DNA from: Coptis chinensis
Taxonomy: Eukaryota; Streptophyta; Magnoliopsida; Ranunculales; Ranunculaceae
Direction: 5' to 3'
Length of the DNA stretch: 64,000 nt
NCBI GenBank assembly: GCA_015680905.1
Contig: CM027382.1
Span: 11,319,501-11,383,500, forward strand
A program made the position numbers and the translations under genes. Positions 43,170 to 56,182 of the stretch are shown here, piece by piece. The notes below the pieces were generated by a model that did no database searches, was not told where the DNA came from, and saw nothing but the letters and a program-made list of their open reading frames with translations. Positions within the stretch are counted from its first letter, which is position 1, and each line of letters opens with the position of its first letter.

Positions 43170-44621
43170 TGTGATATTATACCCCATAGAGACATAGCAA
43201 TTTGGTTAATTATGTGTTTAATAATCAGGAAAAAATTGTATTTTCGTGCTTTTGCAGGGTATAGCAACTACCGTAAAAATAATGATAAAGCCAGCATTTA
43301 AGCACAAAATAGGGAGTATACAGAAGCGTCAAACTTTTGAAGCTCATATCTCTTGAACCAGGACTCCGAATGCGACGAGTGAGATGCCCCGACAATCAGT
43401 GCAACGAACTCTACGCATAGGCGGGAAATTGTAAAAATACCAAAAGACCAGACCACCATTGGACACTACACATGGACCCACTAGGCGGCCCACAAGATTT
43501 GATAAGTCATCATGCAAGTCAAGACAAAGGTGTAAATAATTGGTGCAAATTTGACACCTTGCATGAAGTTAATGAGTTGGTTGGATTTAGGTGATGATTA
43601 TTTAAGAAAAATGAAAGGTGTCAAATGGGGGTGAGTTGTGGATAAGAGAAAAATAAATGAGAGGAGAGTGTTTCACGTGGGAGAAGAGAAAAAGGCTATC
43701 TTATGTAAAGGGGGGCTGATTTTGGGAGTTGGCTAGCTTTTACTTCCTTGACTTTTACTTTTCATTTATTTCCATGTCTTTACTTTTGGTTTTTAGTTTT
43801 TAGTTTGAAGGAAAAAAGCTTGTAACTTGTTAATGGAGAACTCCACTTCCTACTTCTTGAATAAAATTTATTTGATCTTTAGGTAAAATAGTTGGTACAT
43901 TTTGTATTCCTTTCTTCTTTCTCTCTCACTTTTTTAGATATCTTCTTATAACTTTCATTTTAATTCTAAGGATTATGAGCTAAAACCCTCCGAAGTGGAA
44001 GGTTAATGAAGCTCATGTGAGGATTCATATAAAATTCTTAGGAGTAGGATTCATTACCTGGACTTAAGGATACATGGAACACACTACCCCAAAATGGTAG
44101 GATTGTGTTTTATGTGTCCAGGAGTTGAAAGGGAGTTTCAGAGATGAAATTCCAGTTCAACTTCTTATGCTAGGGAAATGGACTTAGAGATGAGTTCATT
44201 TTGCTAGGGATCGACGCTCAAGCTGGTTCGAGTTTGATAATGAACCCAAAAAAACTTAGAGATGGTAGCAATCTGATCCTAAGATAGGATAATATGACCT
44301 TACATGAGCAGTATGATCCTCCATTTATTCTTCTCTTTGAATATCTTAGGAAAAATCTTAGTTTTACATAATTTTGTATTTTGCATGTTTAGCGTAATTT
44401 AAGATTTAACAAAGCAACTTAGCTAGCAAACACTACGAAACTTACTCACTATATTTCCTAACTTAAAGCATTAGAAATTTGTATGTTGTCCTTGAACTTA
44501 GATTGGTTCGAAACCCTTATTTAAACTATATGCACGAATTGTGTGAGTAAGGATTTGAAATCTACACCGAAACGAGTTATTTGAGATATTCGTATATAAA
44601 GACCGCAACGTGTAAATATCA
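43170..44621 (+). repeat. Probable 5' LTR of the Athila-type element
   Basis: Begins TGTGATATTATACCCC and ends AAATATCA, just before AATGGCGCCGCTTCC, which stands where the Athila primer site (TGGCGCCGTTGCC-like) is expected. The length (about 1.45 kb) and the internal ttgtattttcgtgcttttgc are typical of Athila LTRs. An ataaaatttatt stretch near 43861-43872 could be the polyadenylation region. No second LTR is in the window to confirm the borders. Confidence 0.5.
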
Positions 44622-45890
44622 AATGGCGCCGCTTCCATTCTAAAGACCCATGGACCTGTGCTTGCAAACTGGAATTGCTCCAAGGGGAAACCCCCTACTC
44701 TCATCTTTTCATATATTTCTTTTTCTTGTGTTTTCTTCATTTTTTTTTTGAAATTTCCCGCATTTTTGCTACTGATCCGCATACTGCTTTTGGTTGGACT
44801 TGCAGGTTCCAAATGCTAGGACCTGGAAACTAGGCTACAACAAACCACTAAGCTTACTGTGAAAAATTTGGCCTGTTGTGCACGTTTCTTTTCTTTGGTA
44901 GACTTGCGGGAAGCTTGTACGTTCCAAATTTTAAATATTTTTGCATGCTTCACATGTATGTAGTTATTATGTCGTAGTTAATGGACTATATTTTGCGTAT
45001 TAGGTTAGTAATATGCATGAATTATGTGAATACGCTTGTGAATATATATATGCGGTTAAGTGGTTATGAATTACATATTAATGTATATATACATACAAAT
45101 GGTACTGTTTTGCATGGTTATATATATAAGTCACATGTTTAGCATATAAATTACCTTATGAGTGGTTATTAGGGGGTGTTATACATAGTAATTAGGGTGT
45201 GTTTTGGTATTTTGGCCATAACTTTAGCTACGGTTCTCTGAATCACACATGTGAGCTCAATTCAGAAAGATCTCGATGGTGTGCACGCTGTCACCACCGC
45301 TCGGTCATTTTCGAGGTCAAAATCAACTATTTTCCCCTCCAAAATCATCATTTTAGAAAATTATCTTGTTTAATAAGTCGATTTTGTCATGAAAGAGGAG
45401 AACATTCCAACGAGGGTTAAAATCTGAGTTGGGTAAGTTGTTTTTAAACCCTACGGGGTGAAGCTGCTCTTTATATGACACTTGCAATCTCAATGAGTAT
45501 TGACAAAATCGAATTATTATTATGCAATACAAGAGTCGTATTTTAGTTTATGTATAATACGTTGCATATTTAGTTTCCGTCTTTGCCTAGTCGTATATAT
45601 CTGTGTACGTATAGTATCTTCGCATGCTACTGTAACTAGATACGTATGAGTGATTACAATTTGCCTGTTACTGTAGATTTACATATCCGTAATATATATC
45701 TACCTATTTGCCTACATATATGTATTACTGATATGTATTTGCCTGTACGTATCGAAGTATTTATTGATGATATAACCTTGCCTATTCGTATTACTATACA
45801 TATGAGTAGAGTATCTTCACATGCTACTGTATCTAGTAATGTATGAGTAGGTCGTATTTGCCTGATTGTACTTTCTCCCTTGCATAAATT

Positions 45891-45896
<6 letters not shown>
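44622..45896. other. Leader region of the Athila element; short repeats, no gene
   Basis: AT-rich, with a direct repeat of agtatcttcgcatgctactg (about 45614-45633 and again near 45799-45818) and several copies of tttgcctgtacgtat-type motifs in between. Small frames (45199-45420, 45646-45846) are not recognised. Confidence 0.45.
45878..45896 (+). repeat. Target-site duplication of the LINE, left copy
   Basis: ccttgcataaattttaatt; matches 47518-47536 in 18 of 19 positions. Confidence 0.85.
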
Positions 45897-45927
<31 letters not shown>

Positions 45928-47517
45928 AGAAAGGACTATGATCGGAGATACAGAACAGGTGGCGACATCTTTGGGTATGATTCAGGAAGAAGGACCTTCT
46001 TACGGGTTGGTTCTTAATGTGGCTAAAACTGAGATATTTTGGCCATCACCGGATCCATGTCGCTCCACTCCTGGTCTCTTTCCTTCAGATTTGTCTCGTC
46101 CTCAGCAGGGGGTCAAGTTGCTTGGAGGTGCGGTCAGTACTGATTCATCCATTGTCATGGGCCTTGTTCACAAGCGTATTGAAAAGGCTATGAGTTTGAT
46201 AGACCGTTTAGCCTTTTTGGAAGATCCACAGTGTGAGTTAGCGCTCTTACGAGCTTGTGCTGGGCTCTCTAAGTTGGTTTTTGCGATTCGTACTTGTCCA
46301 CCAGATCTTTTCAGAGAGGAAGCTAAGACTTTTGATCGACATCTCCGTAGTGTTCTCCAGGGCATTGTGGTTTCTGATGGTCCTGGCTTCGGTGATTTGC
46401 AGTGGTGTCTATCAACACTCCCATTACATCTGAGTGGGTTAGGTATTTATTGTGCCACTGATGTCTCTACTTTTGCTTTTATGGCCTCCCGTTGTCAGAC
46501 TTCTGAGCTTCAGAACCACATTCTTAGGAGTTGTGGCGCAATGCCTTTGGATGAGATTCTTGATGTTGCTAGCTGTGCATTGAGTCTCTCTCTACCTGAT
46601 TTTGACATTAACTCTCTAGCTGTGAATGCTACCGTCCCCTCAAAACTACAAAAAAGTTTTGGTGGAAGCGTTTACGGTAAGATGGTTGCTGGTCTTGAGA
46701 GGGAGTTTGTGTTATCTACTAGTCAGAAAGCAGTTATTGGATGCTTGCAGTCAGAACATGCAAATAATTTTCTACTAGCTATTCCAATGGAGGGACTTGG
46801 ACAGCGTATGTCGCCGGTGGAGTATCGGTTCTATTCTTCGGTACTGTCTCATGATTCCTTTGTACTCTGATGATGGTCTATGCCCTATTTGCAAAAAGAG
46901 TAGACTAGATGCTTTCAAGGACCATGCAGCACATTGTAGGTATTTCCCAGGTTTCAAATACCGACATGATCATGTCAGAGATATTTTATGTGATGCATTT
47001 TGGAGGGCTGGGGTACAAGTGAAGAAGGAATCTCCTGTGAATTTTCTCACTGATCCGAATGAGGGAAGATCGACACTTCGGCCTGCGGATGTATTGGTCT
47101 ACAGTTGGTTTGAGGGGAGACATGCGTGTGTTGATGTAACTGGAGCCTCTCCGTTGGTAGGGCTTGGGAATGGAGTCTTTGAGGTGGGAGAAGCAGCTAA
47201 TAGAGCAGCGACAGGAGAAATTGAGAAACACGCGGAGGCTTGTAGAGCTAACCAGCATTGTTTCATCCCTTTCAGTTTTGACACTTTTGGTTTCTTGGCC
47301 CAACAGTCTATTGAGCTCCTTAAGAGATTACAGAAAGTTATGGACTGCAACGTAATGACAGCTGGTTCCAATGAGTTTGTATTTAGGAGAATAGGATTTG
47401 TCATTCAAAAAGGACTTGCGGCGCAGCTTGTTGCACACTTATCTTAATTATTTGTAAAACTTGTTATCTTTATCAATAAAATTTCCACTTAAAAAAAAAG
47501 AAAAAAAAAAGGTAAGA
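45897..47517 (+). mobile_element. 5'-truncated non-LTR retrotransposon (plant RTE-like LINE)
   Basis: The insertion has 19-bp target duplications, a polyadenylation signal (caataaaat, about 47474) and a poly(A) tail ending at 47510. Only the C-terminal end of the ORF remains. Its left end is itself a long A run (45898-45924), probably added at or extended after the insertion. Confidence 0.88.
45937..47447 (+). pseudogene. C-terminal part of a LINE reverse transcriptase polyprotein
   Basis: The first part (to 46870) starts beyond the catalytic RT motifs: LNVAKTEIFWPSPDP, then GVKLLGGAVSTDSSIV, PQCELALLRACAGLSKLVFA and GPGFGDLQWCLSTLPLHLSGLG. These blocks mark the thumb and connection of the plant RTE-type reverse transcriptase. 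After a frame change near 46800-46860 a Cys/His segment follows (CPICKKSRLD..DHAAHC) and then LRPADVLVYSWFEGRHACVD and CFIPFSFDTFGFLAQQSIEL, the usual C-terminal domain of the family. The catalytic YxDD region lies in the missing 5' part, so the fragment is non-functional. Confidence 0.85.
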
Positions 47518-47536
47518 CCTTGCGTAAATTTTAATT
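47518..47536 (+). repeat. Target-site duplication of the LINE, right copy
   Basis: ccttgcgtaaattttaatt; differs from the left copy by one transition. Confidence 0.85.
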
Positions 47537-47952
47537 CCATAAATCTTAATCATATTCTAACGGTGTCTAGGAAACTTGAAAGATTGAGGTTATTTAATTA
47601 GAACCGTGCTTACACGGAAAGCCTCCCTCATATCTCTCTTGTGACCTAGGCTGTTGGTGTATGCACACGTATTCCTAGCTTCACTGCTACGTTAGCAGTA
47701 GCTTAGGCCTATGTTGCTCAACTCAAATGCTTAAAGATAATCATAAAATTCAGGTAATAATAAGTTCCTTCTTTCAATTAGATCTAATTTTATGCTTGCA
47801 TGAGATTACGGTCTAGTTCCACTAAAGAATTTGAACATACCTATCGTCGAAAAAAATAAGATAGGCAATTGCATAAGTTCTCACCTAAAAATTGTTCTTC
47901 TCCTGTTAATCACCTTCATCAAGATCCTTTGTCGCCATTAACTTCTGTCGTT

Positions 47953-48599
47953 ATGGCCGACGATCCTCCACCAGCTGAGAAAGCCCTTGTCAGACTTCTA
48001 TACTGCATTACAGGAAGAACCTTCTTCCTGTATCAAACTCGAGGATATTAACGGCGATTTTAGAATCCCACCTAACGTTTTTGAATTGTTACCTGTTTAT
48101 CATGGTTTAGATCATGAGAAACCATACAATCACCTTCGTAGGATTCAGCAAGTAGCACAACATTTCATCACCCCACCGTCTCTACCGAACAACTCTTGCT
48201 TAGGTTGTTTTCTTTCACTTTAGCTGATAAAGCGTCACTTTGGCTAGCAGGCCAACCGCCACAATCCATAGACACATGGAATAAACTTGTGCAAGCATTC
48301 ATGCTACAATTTTACACTCAAAAGAAAACTACTGAATGCTTCAAAAAATTCAATTCTTTCATCAAAATCCTCATGAATCCTTTACGGAAGCATGTAATCG
48401 ATTTACTGATCTTCTGTTAGAATGTCATCATCATCAGCTAGATATTGTTGTTCTTGTTCGTTCATTCTTTAATGAACTTTCCAATCATCAAAAAGAAACA
48501 CTTGATATAATGAACGGCGGTTGTTTCATGGACAAAAGAGCAACTGAAGCATATAGTTTTCTTGACAAACAAGCAAAACGAGGTACCCACTAGGGTAAC
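47953..48599 (+). pseudogene. Athila gag, N-terminal part
   Basis: Starts MADDPPPAEKALV, then changes frame near 48000 to EDINGDFRIPPNVFELLPVY and LDHEKPYNHLRRIQQVAQ, and again to FSFTLADKASLWLAGQPPQS with LVQAFMLQFYTQKKT, the core of the retrotransposon Gag domain. Further frames carry ACNRFTDLLLECHHHQLD and MNGGCFMDKRATEAYSFLD. There are at least three frame changes and an in-frame TAG right before the inserted element at 48600. Confidence 0.78.
48595..48599 (+). repeat. 5-bp target duplication GTAAC (left)
   Basis: GTAAC directly before TGTAGCGCCCC and again at 51188-51192 directly after GGTCATTACA. Confidence 0.8.
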
Positions 48600-51187
48600 T
48601 GTAGCGCCCCAATTTTCCAGACAACTGAATATTCAGATAAAAGAGCTCAATCCAAATATTCAACCGTCTGATAAACCAAGACGTGAGCAGGTTTGACTCA
48701 CACGAGTCCAAACTAGAACTAAAATATAAAACCCCCCTGAACATCGCGTTCTAAAAAAATTTCGACAGAGTTTCCCCTGTATTTCTAACATTTCATAAAT
48801 TTTACAACCTGCCATAACTTGAAAATCAGCTAATATACTTCCATTTAATATATTCAACCTCATTCGCAACCCAACTACTAAAGATATATTGATTCGTGGC
48901 TACTTAACCATCTCGACAAATGCCAGTTAAATCAAGTAGCTGCAGCGCCCCGAAACCAATCTCATACCCCATATCGGTCTTTCACAAGTGAACGCTAATC
49001 CATGTCATAATTCCTAACTAATGGATGCATCTTAATATGGATTCATTATTAAAGACAATAAAGAAATATGAAATTATTACAAAACAACTTAAATGAATAA
49101 ATTTAGGAATAAGAACAACTAAAAGAACCGTCTTAGCCGATCAGAGTATGCTTCACGTTCAATTTTCCTTAGTGAACACATACGCCCTTTTCCTGTTTTC
49201 TAGGAGCCTATTTGTCTTTGTGAAGATACTCCAACGCTCAACGTTGGATACGTAGTCAATATATAATAATCCCCTTGAAATGAAATTGAAAACACAAGAC
49301 AAGGTTACACATACCTTTAACTGCTTAATACCACTTACCGTTTCCTTATTAAATCCTCGTAAGTGCATCGATTAACATACTCTCAAGAAAAACATTAGCA
49401 ATCAATATAATTCCATATATCCATGCATAACACGAACAATATAATTTAGCCAGAAATTAGTCAAATATAAAACAGATTAAACACTCGACTTCTTTGTGCA
49501 ATGGGTATGGGTTTTCCTATGGAAGCGGTTGAGCCGGGTGGCTGCCTACGTACCCATTTAGGGATCAAGTCAATCGTAGTTCCCCCTATTCGGGTAAGGA
49601 TCTATGGGATGGATTAAGCCATTTCCGATGAGGAAGGCGGTATAGGTTCCTCACTCTTGTTCTAACCATGTAACGTCCTCTCACCGATTCTCAACCTTGA
49701 ATCGGTATTCTACCTAGTATGTCACTTCACTTCTACTTATTCGAGGTTTTTCCCGAATTCTCGAGTAAACGCACCATATATATATTATTCAACCTATACA
49801 AAAGAAGTATTTAACGCAAGAGAACCTATGATAATCGCATGTCATTAATATACTTATCTTAATACTATTCTAACAACCAATTAATTACGCGGGAAAGAAA
49901 ACAATAAGTTAATAAAATAGGCACGGATATATTAAAGCTCGTCATGGCTTGCGGCAGCCTAACAATGGCCTGCAGTGACTTAACATGGTCTGTAGCGGCC
50001 TGTAACAAATTGAAGAACTAACAGACCCTTAGCCATAAAGCCGAAGTCCACACGAGATGAAATTTTATTCATATATGAGATTAGTGCATTATTTTTTTTT
50101 CTCTCCAAATTCATACTAATAGTAGAGCCCAAAGAATCTAATAAGTAGCTGAATAAACATAGTACTTAAAAGATAGAATATAAGTAAATGACAAGAAAAT
50201 AATAAGGGAAGGAAAGTGACGGCCTTATCTTTCCTTTTCTCTGTTCATTTCTGTCCAAGCTTAGCGATTCAAGCGAGGGCATCCTCTTCAGTTTCTTATT
50301 CTCACCAATCCCCTCTGGACACATGCTCTTTTGTCTGACGAAAGCAATCATGCTTTGCAAAAATACTGTGATTTCTCTCCATATGCCCCCAAGGCTGATG
50401 AACCTAAGCAATGCACCGACGCGAAGACTGAAGCCGATAATAACAATGATCCAATTGATATCTACAATATCTAAGCACCAACCCACTCAATATTTTCACC
50501 GAACGCTCGCTCGACAGCCTCCTTTCGTTTCCCCACAATAACACATGATTTCTTGTCAACCCCAGTCACTCTACCTGATCTACACATCTCTATTTCAATA
50601 TCAATGACTTTTCCACCTAAAATAATAAACTAAAAAGGGATCCAGATTAGTGGGATTTGGTAGTGGTAGGACAATTTCCGTGGTTTGATCGCCGGTTTGG
50701 ATGGCGAGATTTGGTGGTCGGTCGGGATATGATCGGTCAGGAAGGTTGTGAGAGTCGTGTTTTCTAGGAAATGAGAGAGAGAAAACGTAGATAGTGTAGA
50801 GAGAGAAGAGTTCCCTCCTTTTTTTTTTCTTTTTTTCGTCCTTATCTTTCCACCCCCCTTCTTTCTTGGACCGTAGGAGCAAACCCAATATATATATGAA
50901 CAGGCCCATATAATAAACGAACCCAATATACTATAGCAAGTCTAATAATTTAACCGGCCCAATTTAATAGAATATGCACAGATATTTCTACCCAAGCCCA
51001 CACAAAAGCCCAATACAATACACATGCCCAATATAAAAATAACCATCAATGAAAAGCCCATAATCATCAAAGTCCACCAAATGATAAATGTTAAACCTCG
51101 CCATATAGTACGTAATTACCTAGAGTGGCACTGAACTAAGACATAAAATGACCGATTTACCCATAGGTAAAATTCCAGGTCATTACA
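48600..51187. mobile_element. LTR-like insertion without coding region (solo LTR or LARD), 2.6 kb
   Basis: Starts TGTAGCGCCCCAATTTTCC and ends GGTCATTACA, the TG...CA ends of an LTR, and is flanked by GTAAC. A start-like tgcagcgccccgaaacc also occurs inside at about 48942. No gag, pol or primer site is present. The length suits a solo LTR of a long-LTR chromovirus or a non-autonomous LARD. It splits the Athila gag. Frames within it (48526-48869, 49159-49368, 50166-50541, 50601-50926) show no recognisable product. Confidence 0.75.
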
Positions 51188-53052
51188 GTAACACTGAGTC
51201 GTCTAGGTCATCTAAGGATACTGTTACAAAAGCTACATTTATTTTTGAGGTAAAACCCGATTCCGAATTAAAAATTTTGATAGAATCCCTCACTAAAAAA
51301 GTAGATGCCCTTGCAGTTCAAGTAAATGATCAACTCCCAAAACAGCTCATGAACGTTGACACATCTCCATGTGTTCTTTGTCTTAGTCCTGACCATCCTG
51401 ATGCTTATTGTCCCTTGTTATATGCCTCCCCTTCTCAACCATCAGAAAAGGCATGTGCATTCAACATTCCTAATGCACCTTGGCGACAACATCCGAATTT
51501 CGCTTGGCGCCCACCTCCACCACAGATGCCTCCTCCAGGTTTTGCTAATCCACCTGTTCGACCACCCAACAACTTTATTCCATACCGCCAAGGAAATAAT
51601 CAGCAATACCAACAAAGTCAATTTCAAAATAATTCTAATGCTAACTATCAAACCAACCGCAGCCTTGTTCCAGCCAATCCAAATCCCAGCTATAATCAAC
51701 AACTTCTCAACAATAATCGTGAAGTAGTACCTGTTGCACAACCTGCGCCACTCATTACGGATAGGACAAGTGAGACTTTATTAGCTTACATGAACCAACA
51801 ATCTCAAATTTTAACGTCTATCCAACAATCACTTCAACAATTGGCGCAAGAAAAGAGTCAGAAAGGCGTGTTTCTTGGACAAGCAGTTCCAAACCCTAAG
51901 CCAGCAAACACTGCCTTTGAACTCACCAATGCACCTGGTACAAGTACTCTAAACCAAGGTGAGGTGCACGCAATCACTACTCTTCGATCTGGCAAAACTG
52001 TAGACAATCAAATACGTATGCCAGATGATCAACCAAAGGTATCCGAAGGTTCCAATGAATCTAATGAACCTCCAGAGGATTCACCAAATCCAACAAAGTT
52101 AACATCTCAAAAATTAGGAAACGAGCAAGCGGACCCCTATACCAAATTCCGCCCTAAGACACCGTTTCCTGCACGCTTGGCAAAGAATAAACCCGATGAG
52201 AATTTTGATGAAATTCGAGAAACTTTTCAGAATTTGACAATCAACTTACCTTTTCTCGATGCCCTAAAGCTATTGCCAAAACATGCAAAATTTCTAAAAG
52301 ATATGTGCACCACAAAAAGGAGAACTAATGTTCCTCAACAAGCGTTTCTTACCAAACAGTTTCCATCCATCACCAAACATAATGGTATAGTCAAATACAA
52401 GGACCCTGGTAGACCAACAGTTCCATGCACCTTAGGTGACAAATATACAGCTACTGCGCTACTAGACTTAGGAGCTAGTGTGAACTTACTTCCATATTAC
52501 TTATTTAAACAACTAGGCATTCATGAGCTTAAACATACCACCATGACTCTACAGTTAGCCGATCGTTCCATTAAGTATCCACAAGGAATTGTGGAAAACG
52601 TCCTTGTAAAAATCCAAAACTTTTATTATCCTGTAGACTTTGTTATTTTGGATATAGAAGTTGCATGTGATTCTATTCCTATCATCTTAGGACGTCTGTT
52701 CCTAGCAACTGCTAATGCTCTCATTAACTGTAGGGATGGTTCCATGTCCTTCGAAAATCTTTTGGTCGAGGTGAATGTGTTCAAGTTTATGAAACAAATT
52801 CCAGAGCCTGACATTGATGGTGAAGTGAACATGGTTGACAGCTTTGTGCACGAGTATTTAACAAACTCTTTTCCTGACGATGAAGTACAACAATTTCTTT
52901 CCTTTGGTGAATCTGAATTTGACATCGATGATTATACACAGGAAGTAAACACGTTATTTGAGTCAATACCACTATTTGACCCTACTACCGTGATATCCAG
53001 CGACTTGGACAATCATAAATTTGTTTTCTCCATAGAAGAAGACTTTCCTTAA
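51148..53052 (+). pseudogene. Athila gag C-terminus and aspartic protease
   Basis: The real Athila sequence begins at 51188; the codons before belong to the inserted LTR. Seen in order: CVLCLSPDHPDAYCPL, a Cys/His-bearing motif; WRQHPNFAWRPPPP and a long Asn/Gln/Pro-rich stretch; EVHAITTLRSGK, diagnostic for Athila Gag; FPARLAKNKPDENFDEIRET and the FLDALKLLPKHAKFLKDM block; then the protease at about residues 425-535 with ALLDLGASVNLLPYYLFKQL, carrying the catalytic Asp in the DLGAS form usual for Athila, and PIILGRLFLATANALI. The stretch is open to the stop at 53050, the longest intact part of the element. Confidence 0.85.
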
Positions 53053-53194
53053 GAATATTTGATACCCACTCCACCCACCCTTGACTTAAAACATCTTCCT
53101 TCGGAATTAAAATACGTACATCTTGATCCAGATGGTCGTCACCTAGTTATCATTTCTTCACAATTGACTGATGATTAGGAATCTCGTTTAATTA

Positions 53195-53890
53195 ATGTCA
53201 TTAAACAACACCATTCTGCTATTGGATGGTCTCGATGACATTAAAGGCATTGACCCTAGTGTATGTACCCATCGCATACATCTTGAAGAAAATACTAAGA
53301 CGTCTCGTGAGCCGCAACGTCATCTAAACCCCACCATAAAGGATGTGGTACGAGAGGAAGTTTTAAGATTACTCGATGCGGGTATTATCTATCCTATCTC
53401 CGATAGTGTTTGGGTGAGTCTAGTACACGTTGTTCCAAAGGAATTTGGCATTATAGTTGTGCGCAATGATAAAGATGAATGCATCTCTGCTCGTATTCCA
53501 ATAAAATGGAGAATATGCATCGATTATCACAAACTTAATGTCATCACTCGTAAGGACCACTTCCCACTTCCCTTCATCGATCAGATGCTTGAACGGTTAG
53601 CCGGTCATGCATATTACTATTTTCTTGATGGTTATTCCGGATATTTTCAAATAGTCATAGATCCTGCTGGTCAAGAAAAGACCATGTTCACCTGTCCATT
53701 TGGTACATTTGCATATAAACGAATGCCTTCCTGCCTTTGCAATGCACCTGATACTTTCCAACGCTGCATGCTTCACATTTTCAGTGATATGGTTGAACGT
53801 TTTATGGAAGTATTCATGGACGACTTCTCAATATATGGTGATTCTTTCGATAGCTGTCTATCAAATCTTGAAAAGGTCTTTACACGTTGA
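53195..53890 (+). pseudogene. Athila reverse transcriptase
   Basis: The RT region is mostly open: HRIHLEENTKTSREPQRHLN, then KDVVREEVLRLLDAGIIYPI, RICIDYHKLNVITRKDHFPL, YYFLDGYSGYFQIVIDP and the catalytic motif FMDDF at about 53815-53829 (the usual YxDD Tyr is Met-preceded Phe here, a form seen in Athila). It ends in a stop directly behind LEKVFTR. A stop at 53176 separates it from the protease part. Confidence 0.85.
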
Positions 53891-54600
53891 AAGAGAAAAA
53901 CCTTGTTCTTAATTAGGAAAAATGTCATTTCATTGTTACAAAAGGAATAGTTCTAGGACATATTGTTTCAAAGGACGGAATCGAAGTCGACAAAGCTAAG
54001 ATTGAAAAAATTGCTTCACTTCCTATACCAAAAACAGTTCGCGACATTCGTGCATTTTTAGGACACACAGGGTTCTATAGAAGATTTATTCAAGATTTCT
54101 CAAAAGTTGCTAGACTTTTAACAAATCTCCTACTTAAGAATACTGTCTTTGACTTCAATTTCAATTGCAAACAAGCTTTTGAAACCTTAAAATCCGCTCT
54201 GACTACAACTCCTATAATTCAACCACCTGATTGGTCTAAACCATTTGAGTTAATGTGTGATGCAAGTGACTACGCTATTGACACCGTCCTAGGGCAACGC
54301 CGAGAGAACAAGCCAATTGTCATTTACTATGCTAGTAAAAATCTTAATGACGCTCAACGTAACTATACCACCACTGAAAAAGAATTTCTAGTAGTTGTAT
54401 ATGCCCTGGATAAGTTTCGTCCTAACCTAGTTGGTTCTTCCACAATAGTCTACATTGACCATGTGGCGCTACATTATCTATTAGCAAAGAAGGATGCCAA
54501 ACAGAGGTTGATCCGATGGATTCCCCTCTTGTAAGAGTTTACTCTAGAAATTAGAGATAAAAAAGGTTGCGAAAATGTGGTTGCAGACCATTTATCAAGA
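53891..54600 (+). pseudogene. Athila RT connection and RNase H
   Basis: GIVLGHIVSKDGIEVDKAK and FLGHTGFYRRFIQDFSKVA-type blocks continue after the stop at 53888. RNase H follows at 54253-54534: MCDASDYAIDTVLGQR carries the first catalytic Asp, then YYASKNLNDAQRNYTTTEKE and the second block ending IRWIPLL with a stop. Confidence 0.8.
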
Positions 54601-55975
54601 CTTGTCAGTGATGTTGATACTGATACCGAACCTATATGTGATTCCTTTCCGGATGAACACTTGTATTCCGTTTTTTCATCTCCTTAGTTCGCTGACATAG
54701 TAAATTACTTAGTTACCAAGGAAGTCCCTTCATCTTGGTCTCGTAATGACCGAAACAAGTTCTTATCAACTGTGAAATTTTATTTCTGGGATGATCCCTA
54801 CCTCTTCAAGTATTGTTCAGACCAACTTATACGCCGTTGCATTCCCGACTGGGAACACAATGACGTGTTATCCTTCTGCCATGAACAATCTTGTGGTGGT
54901 TATTTCAGTGGAAAGAAAATAGTGGCCAAGGTTCTACAATGTGGATTTTATTGGCCAACACTATTTTGAGATGCACATGAGCATTGCAAAGCATGCAACC
55001 GCTGCCAGCAGCTAGGACGCATCACTCAACACAATATGATGCCCTTAAATCCCATTTTAATTGTGGAAATCTTTGATGTATGGGGCATCGACTTCATGGG
55101 TCCCTTTCCAAATTCTCATGTCTTCCTATACATACTGGTAGCCGTTGACTACGTGTCAAAATGGATTGAGGCATTGACATGTCATGCTAATGATCATAAA
55201 ACGGTTGTTTTGTTCGTAAAGGAAAATATTTTCTCTTCATTTGGTGTTCCCAAAGCTATAATTAGTGATGGGGAAAACATTTCTGTAATAAATTTTTGAA
55301 TCATTAGTAAAGAAATATGGAGTCACGCACAAAGTGGCAACTCCGTATCATCCTCAGACCAGTGGCCAAGTAGAAGTCTCTAATAGAGAGATCAAATCAA
55401 TTTTAGAAAAGACAGTTAATCCATCTAGAAAAGACTAGTCTCTAAGATTATCTGATGCCTTGTGGGCATATAGAACATCTTTTAAGACACCTATAGGGAT
55501 GTCTCCTTATCGCCTCGTTTTTGGAAAACCTTATCATCTGCCGATTGAACTTGAGCATCGTGCTCTATGAACCATCAAAAGCCTCAATTATAATACCAAT
55601 ACAGTAGACGAGAAGCAAAAATTGCAGTTAAATGAGCTTGAGGAGATTCGGAGTGATGCCTATGATCTCTCGAAATCCTATAAAGCCAACATGAAAAGAG
55701 TGCATGACAAGCACATATTGAGAAAAGATTTCAAAGTTGGTCAAAAAGTTTTGTTGTATAACTCAAGATTACACATTTTTCTAGGAAAATTAAAAACTCG
55801 ATGGTCTGGTCCTTTTACTGTCTCTGCTGTCACCCCTTATGGGGCTATATCTTTGAAAAATTTAAACGATAACAGCAAATTTCAAGTAAATGCCCAACGT
55901 CTAAAACATTATCATGAGTTGCGTTCTCTAGATATTGAAAAGACTCTTCTCCAAGATCCAGTCTACACAGACTAA
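54601..55975 (+). pseudogene. Athila integrase (broken)
   Basis: The zinc-binding N-terminal part is at about 54870-55030 (CHEQSCGGYFSGKK..., later [12 protein letters not shown]). The core has [13 protein letters not shown] with the first Asp (55080-55118), [10 protein letters not shown] with the second (about 55256-55285, where the normal GG becomes GE and a frameshift follows) and [11 protein letters not shown] with the Glu near 55363. The C-terminal part, 55622-55975, contains FKVGQKVLLYNSRLHIFLGK and RWSGPFTVSAVTPYGAISL. Stops at 54967 and 55297 and several frame changes make it inactive. Confidence 0.82.
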
Positions 55976-56182
55976 TAGATTCGCTGGTGTACTTCCTTCC
56001 ATGTCATTTAAATAGGGAAAGTACGCCATTAGGGTAGCCGGGCCCTCTTCTATTTTATTTTCTAAAAAATCTCTAGATTGTGTGGCTGCAAGCACCGGAA
56101 CCTTAGTCCACAAAAACTCTAATCATAACTAATTAGTATAAATGTCTTCTATTAATTGAGCAAATGTGCCTTCTGGTAAACA

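Noticed and set aside
45937-47447. Host gene for an uncharacterised protein
   Set aside because: The sequence blocks are those of plant RTE-like reverse transcriptases, and target duplications and poly(A) tail show a retroposed copy.
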